This document shows positions 63,566 to 64,000 of a stretch of 64,000 bases of DNA, piece by piece; positions within the stretch are counted from its first letter, which is position 1, and the number at the start of each line of letters is the position of its first letter. The position numbers and the translations under genes are program-made. The DNA is from Tipula vernalis (taxonomy: Eukaryota; Arthropoda; Insecta; Diptera; Tipulidae), in the NCBI GenBank assembly GCA_958295665.1, contig OY282560.1, positions 26,743,653 to 26,807,652 of the forward strand, written 5' to 3'. The notes beneath the pieces were generated by a model. The model made no database searches. It saw only the letters and a list, made by a program, of their open reading frames with translations, and was not told where the DNA came from.

Positions 63566-64000
63566 ATGTACAAAAAACAAATATTACGTAGATATTTTGC
63601 TGACGATGATTCATCAGACGTCGAGAGTGAGAGGGAGATTCAATCCTTCGATGTAATAGCCGACCGAAGTAAACAAAATCGTAGATACAAAATTAACCGT
63701 AGAGAGGTTACTTTTAAAATCAAGGATCTGCCTCAGGGTGTGTCAGATCCTATTGAGTGGATATGGAATTCCATAAACGGAATAATCAGCTATATCACTA
63801 AAAGTGTGCCAGCTAGTGATAAAATCGGCCTGGAATTTAAATCCGATAAATTTCACAGTTCGACATGGCTACATATACGAACGGCTCGAGATCTTCATTT
63901 TGAGGATGTATGGGGTTTGCTTAGTAGTGTGTTCCAGAGTAATTCTGAAGGTCTAAACACAGATAGCTTCGAAGTAGTAGTCGGGTCACTTGAGTCGGCC
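63566..64000 (+). CDS. Polinton-like protein-primed DNA polymerase B, N-terminal start (runs off window)
   Basis: ATG 63566 (AAAAAATGTAC) opens 145 codons with no stop before the window end. After an acidic N-terminus comes 'LPQGVSDPIEWIWNSINGII', then 'ASDKIGLEFKSDKFHSSTWL' and 'EDVWGLLSSVFQSNSEGLNT', followed by 'EVVVGSL'. The layout ('D.IGL.F' ... 'W..L..V.QSN') is that of the leading region of Polinton/adintovirus-like polymerases of insects. This is a different subfamily from the zinc-finger type at 13.8 and 44.0 kb. The segment 63848-63947 is almost identical to 49220-49320. Confidence 0.55.
   Translation, partial: MYKKQILRRYFADDDSSDVESEREIQSFDVIADRSKQNRRYKINRREVTFKIKDLPQGVSDPIEWIWNSINGIISYITKSVPASDKIGLEFKSDKFHSSTWLHIRTARDLHFEDVWGLLSSVFQSNSEGLNTDSFEVVVGSLESA

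Noticed and set aside
40..64000. CRISPR array, bacterial operon or prokaryotic insertion sequences
   Set aside because: No short spaced repeats of CRISPR type; spliced genes, microsatellites and eukaryotic transposons show a eukaryotic genome.

Overview
The window is eukaryotic and almost certainly from an arthropod, most likely an insect. Support comes from AT-rich non-coding DNA, spliced genes with short GT-AG introns, long (TA)n microsatellites, an errantivirus-type Ty3/gypsy element with envelope, Tc1, pogo/Tigger and piggyBac DNA transposons, a Penelope remnant, several Polinton/Maverick DNA polymerase B fragments, and many virus-derived fragments of types usually endogenised in insects. 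No ordinary single-copy housekeeping gene was recognised. One 200-bp run of Ns (23625-23824) marks an assembly gap.

Layout. 1-5.9 kb: a tandem array, period about 2.37 kb, of a chuvirus-like glycoprotein fragment, a spacer with a 32-codon membrane micro-ORF, and the start of a gypsy-type gag. 5.8-8.4 kb: the last gag continues into an almost complete gag plus protease with no reverse transcriptase. 9.5-13.2 kb: a decayed capsid-like gene (toti-like dsRNA virus suspected) split by a 5'-truncated Penelope insertion between 91-bp direct repeats. 13.7-19.9 kb: one Polinton DNA polymerase gene broken by an intact-looking Tc1 element and a pogo/Tigger element. 19.7-26.4 kb: a patchwork with a 437-bp direct duplication, a bunyavirus-like glycoprotein fragment, a second Tigger and a fourth glycoprotein fragment, several pieces bounded by (TA)n. 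26.4-31.4 kb: unrecognised ORF fragments and a decayed DDE-like gene. 31.4-43.5 kb: a complete, very young errantivirus (5'LTR, PBS, gag, pol, extra ORF, env, 3'LTR, 4-bp target duplication). 44-49.5 kb: Polinton fragments around a 3.2-kb piggyBac element. 49.5-51.5 kb: 207-bp direct repeats flanking a viral-nucleoprotein-like ORF. 51.5-56.4 kb: non-coding DNA with a 545-bp foldback element and a minisatellite. 56.4-61.2 kb: two intact-looking genes side by side, an 8-exon SAMD3-like gene and a single-exon zinc-finger/transposase-like gene. 61.2-64 kb: a partial paralogue of the SAMD3-like gene and the start of another Polinton polymerase running off the window.

The genes do not form one pathway. 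Viral glycoproteins, capsid and nucleoprotein fragments nested among young and old transposons look like an accumulation site for foreign DNA, as expected of an arthropod piRNA cluster or a relaxed heterochromatic region. The best candidates for real function are the conserved glycoprotein/micro-ORF/gag unit, the 8-exon gene with its neighbour, and the nearly complete piggyBac and Tc1 transposases. Family names rest on reading motifs and on comparisons within the window; no database search was run.
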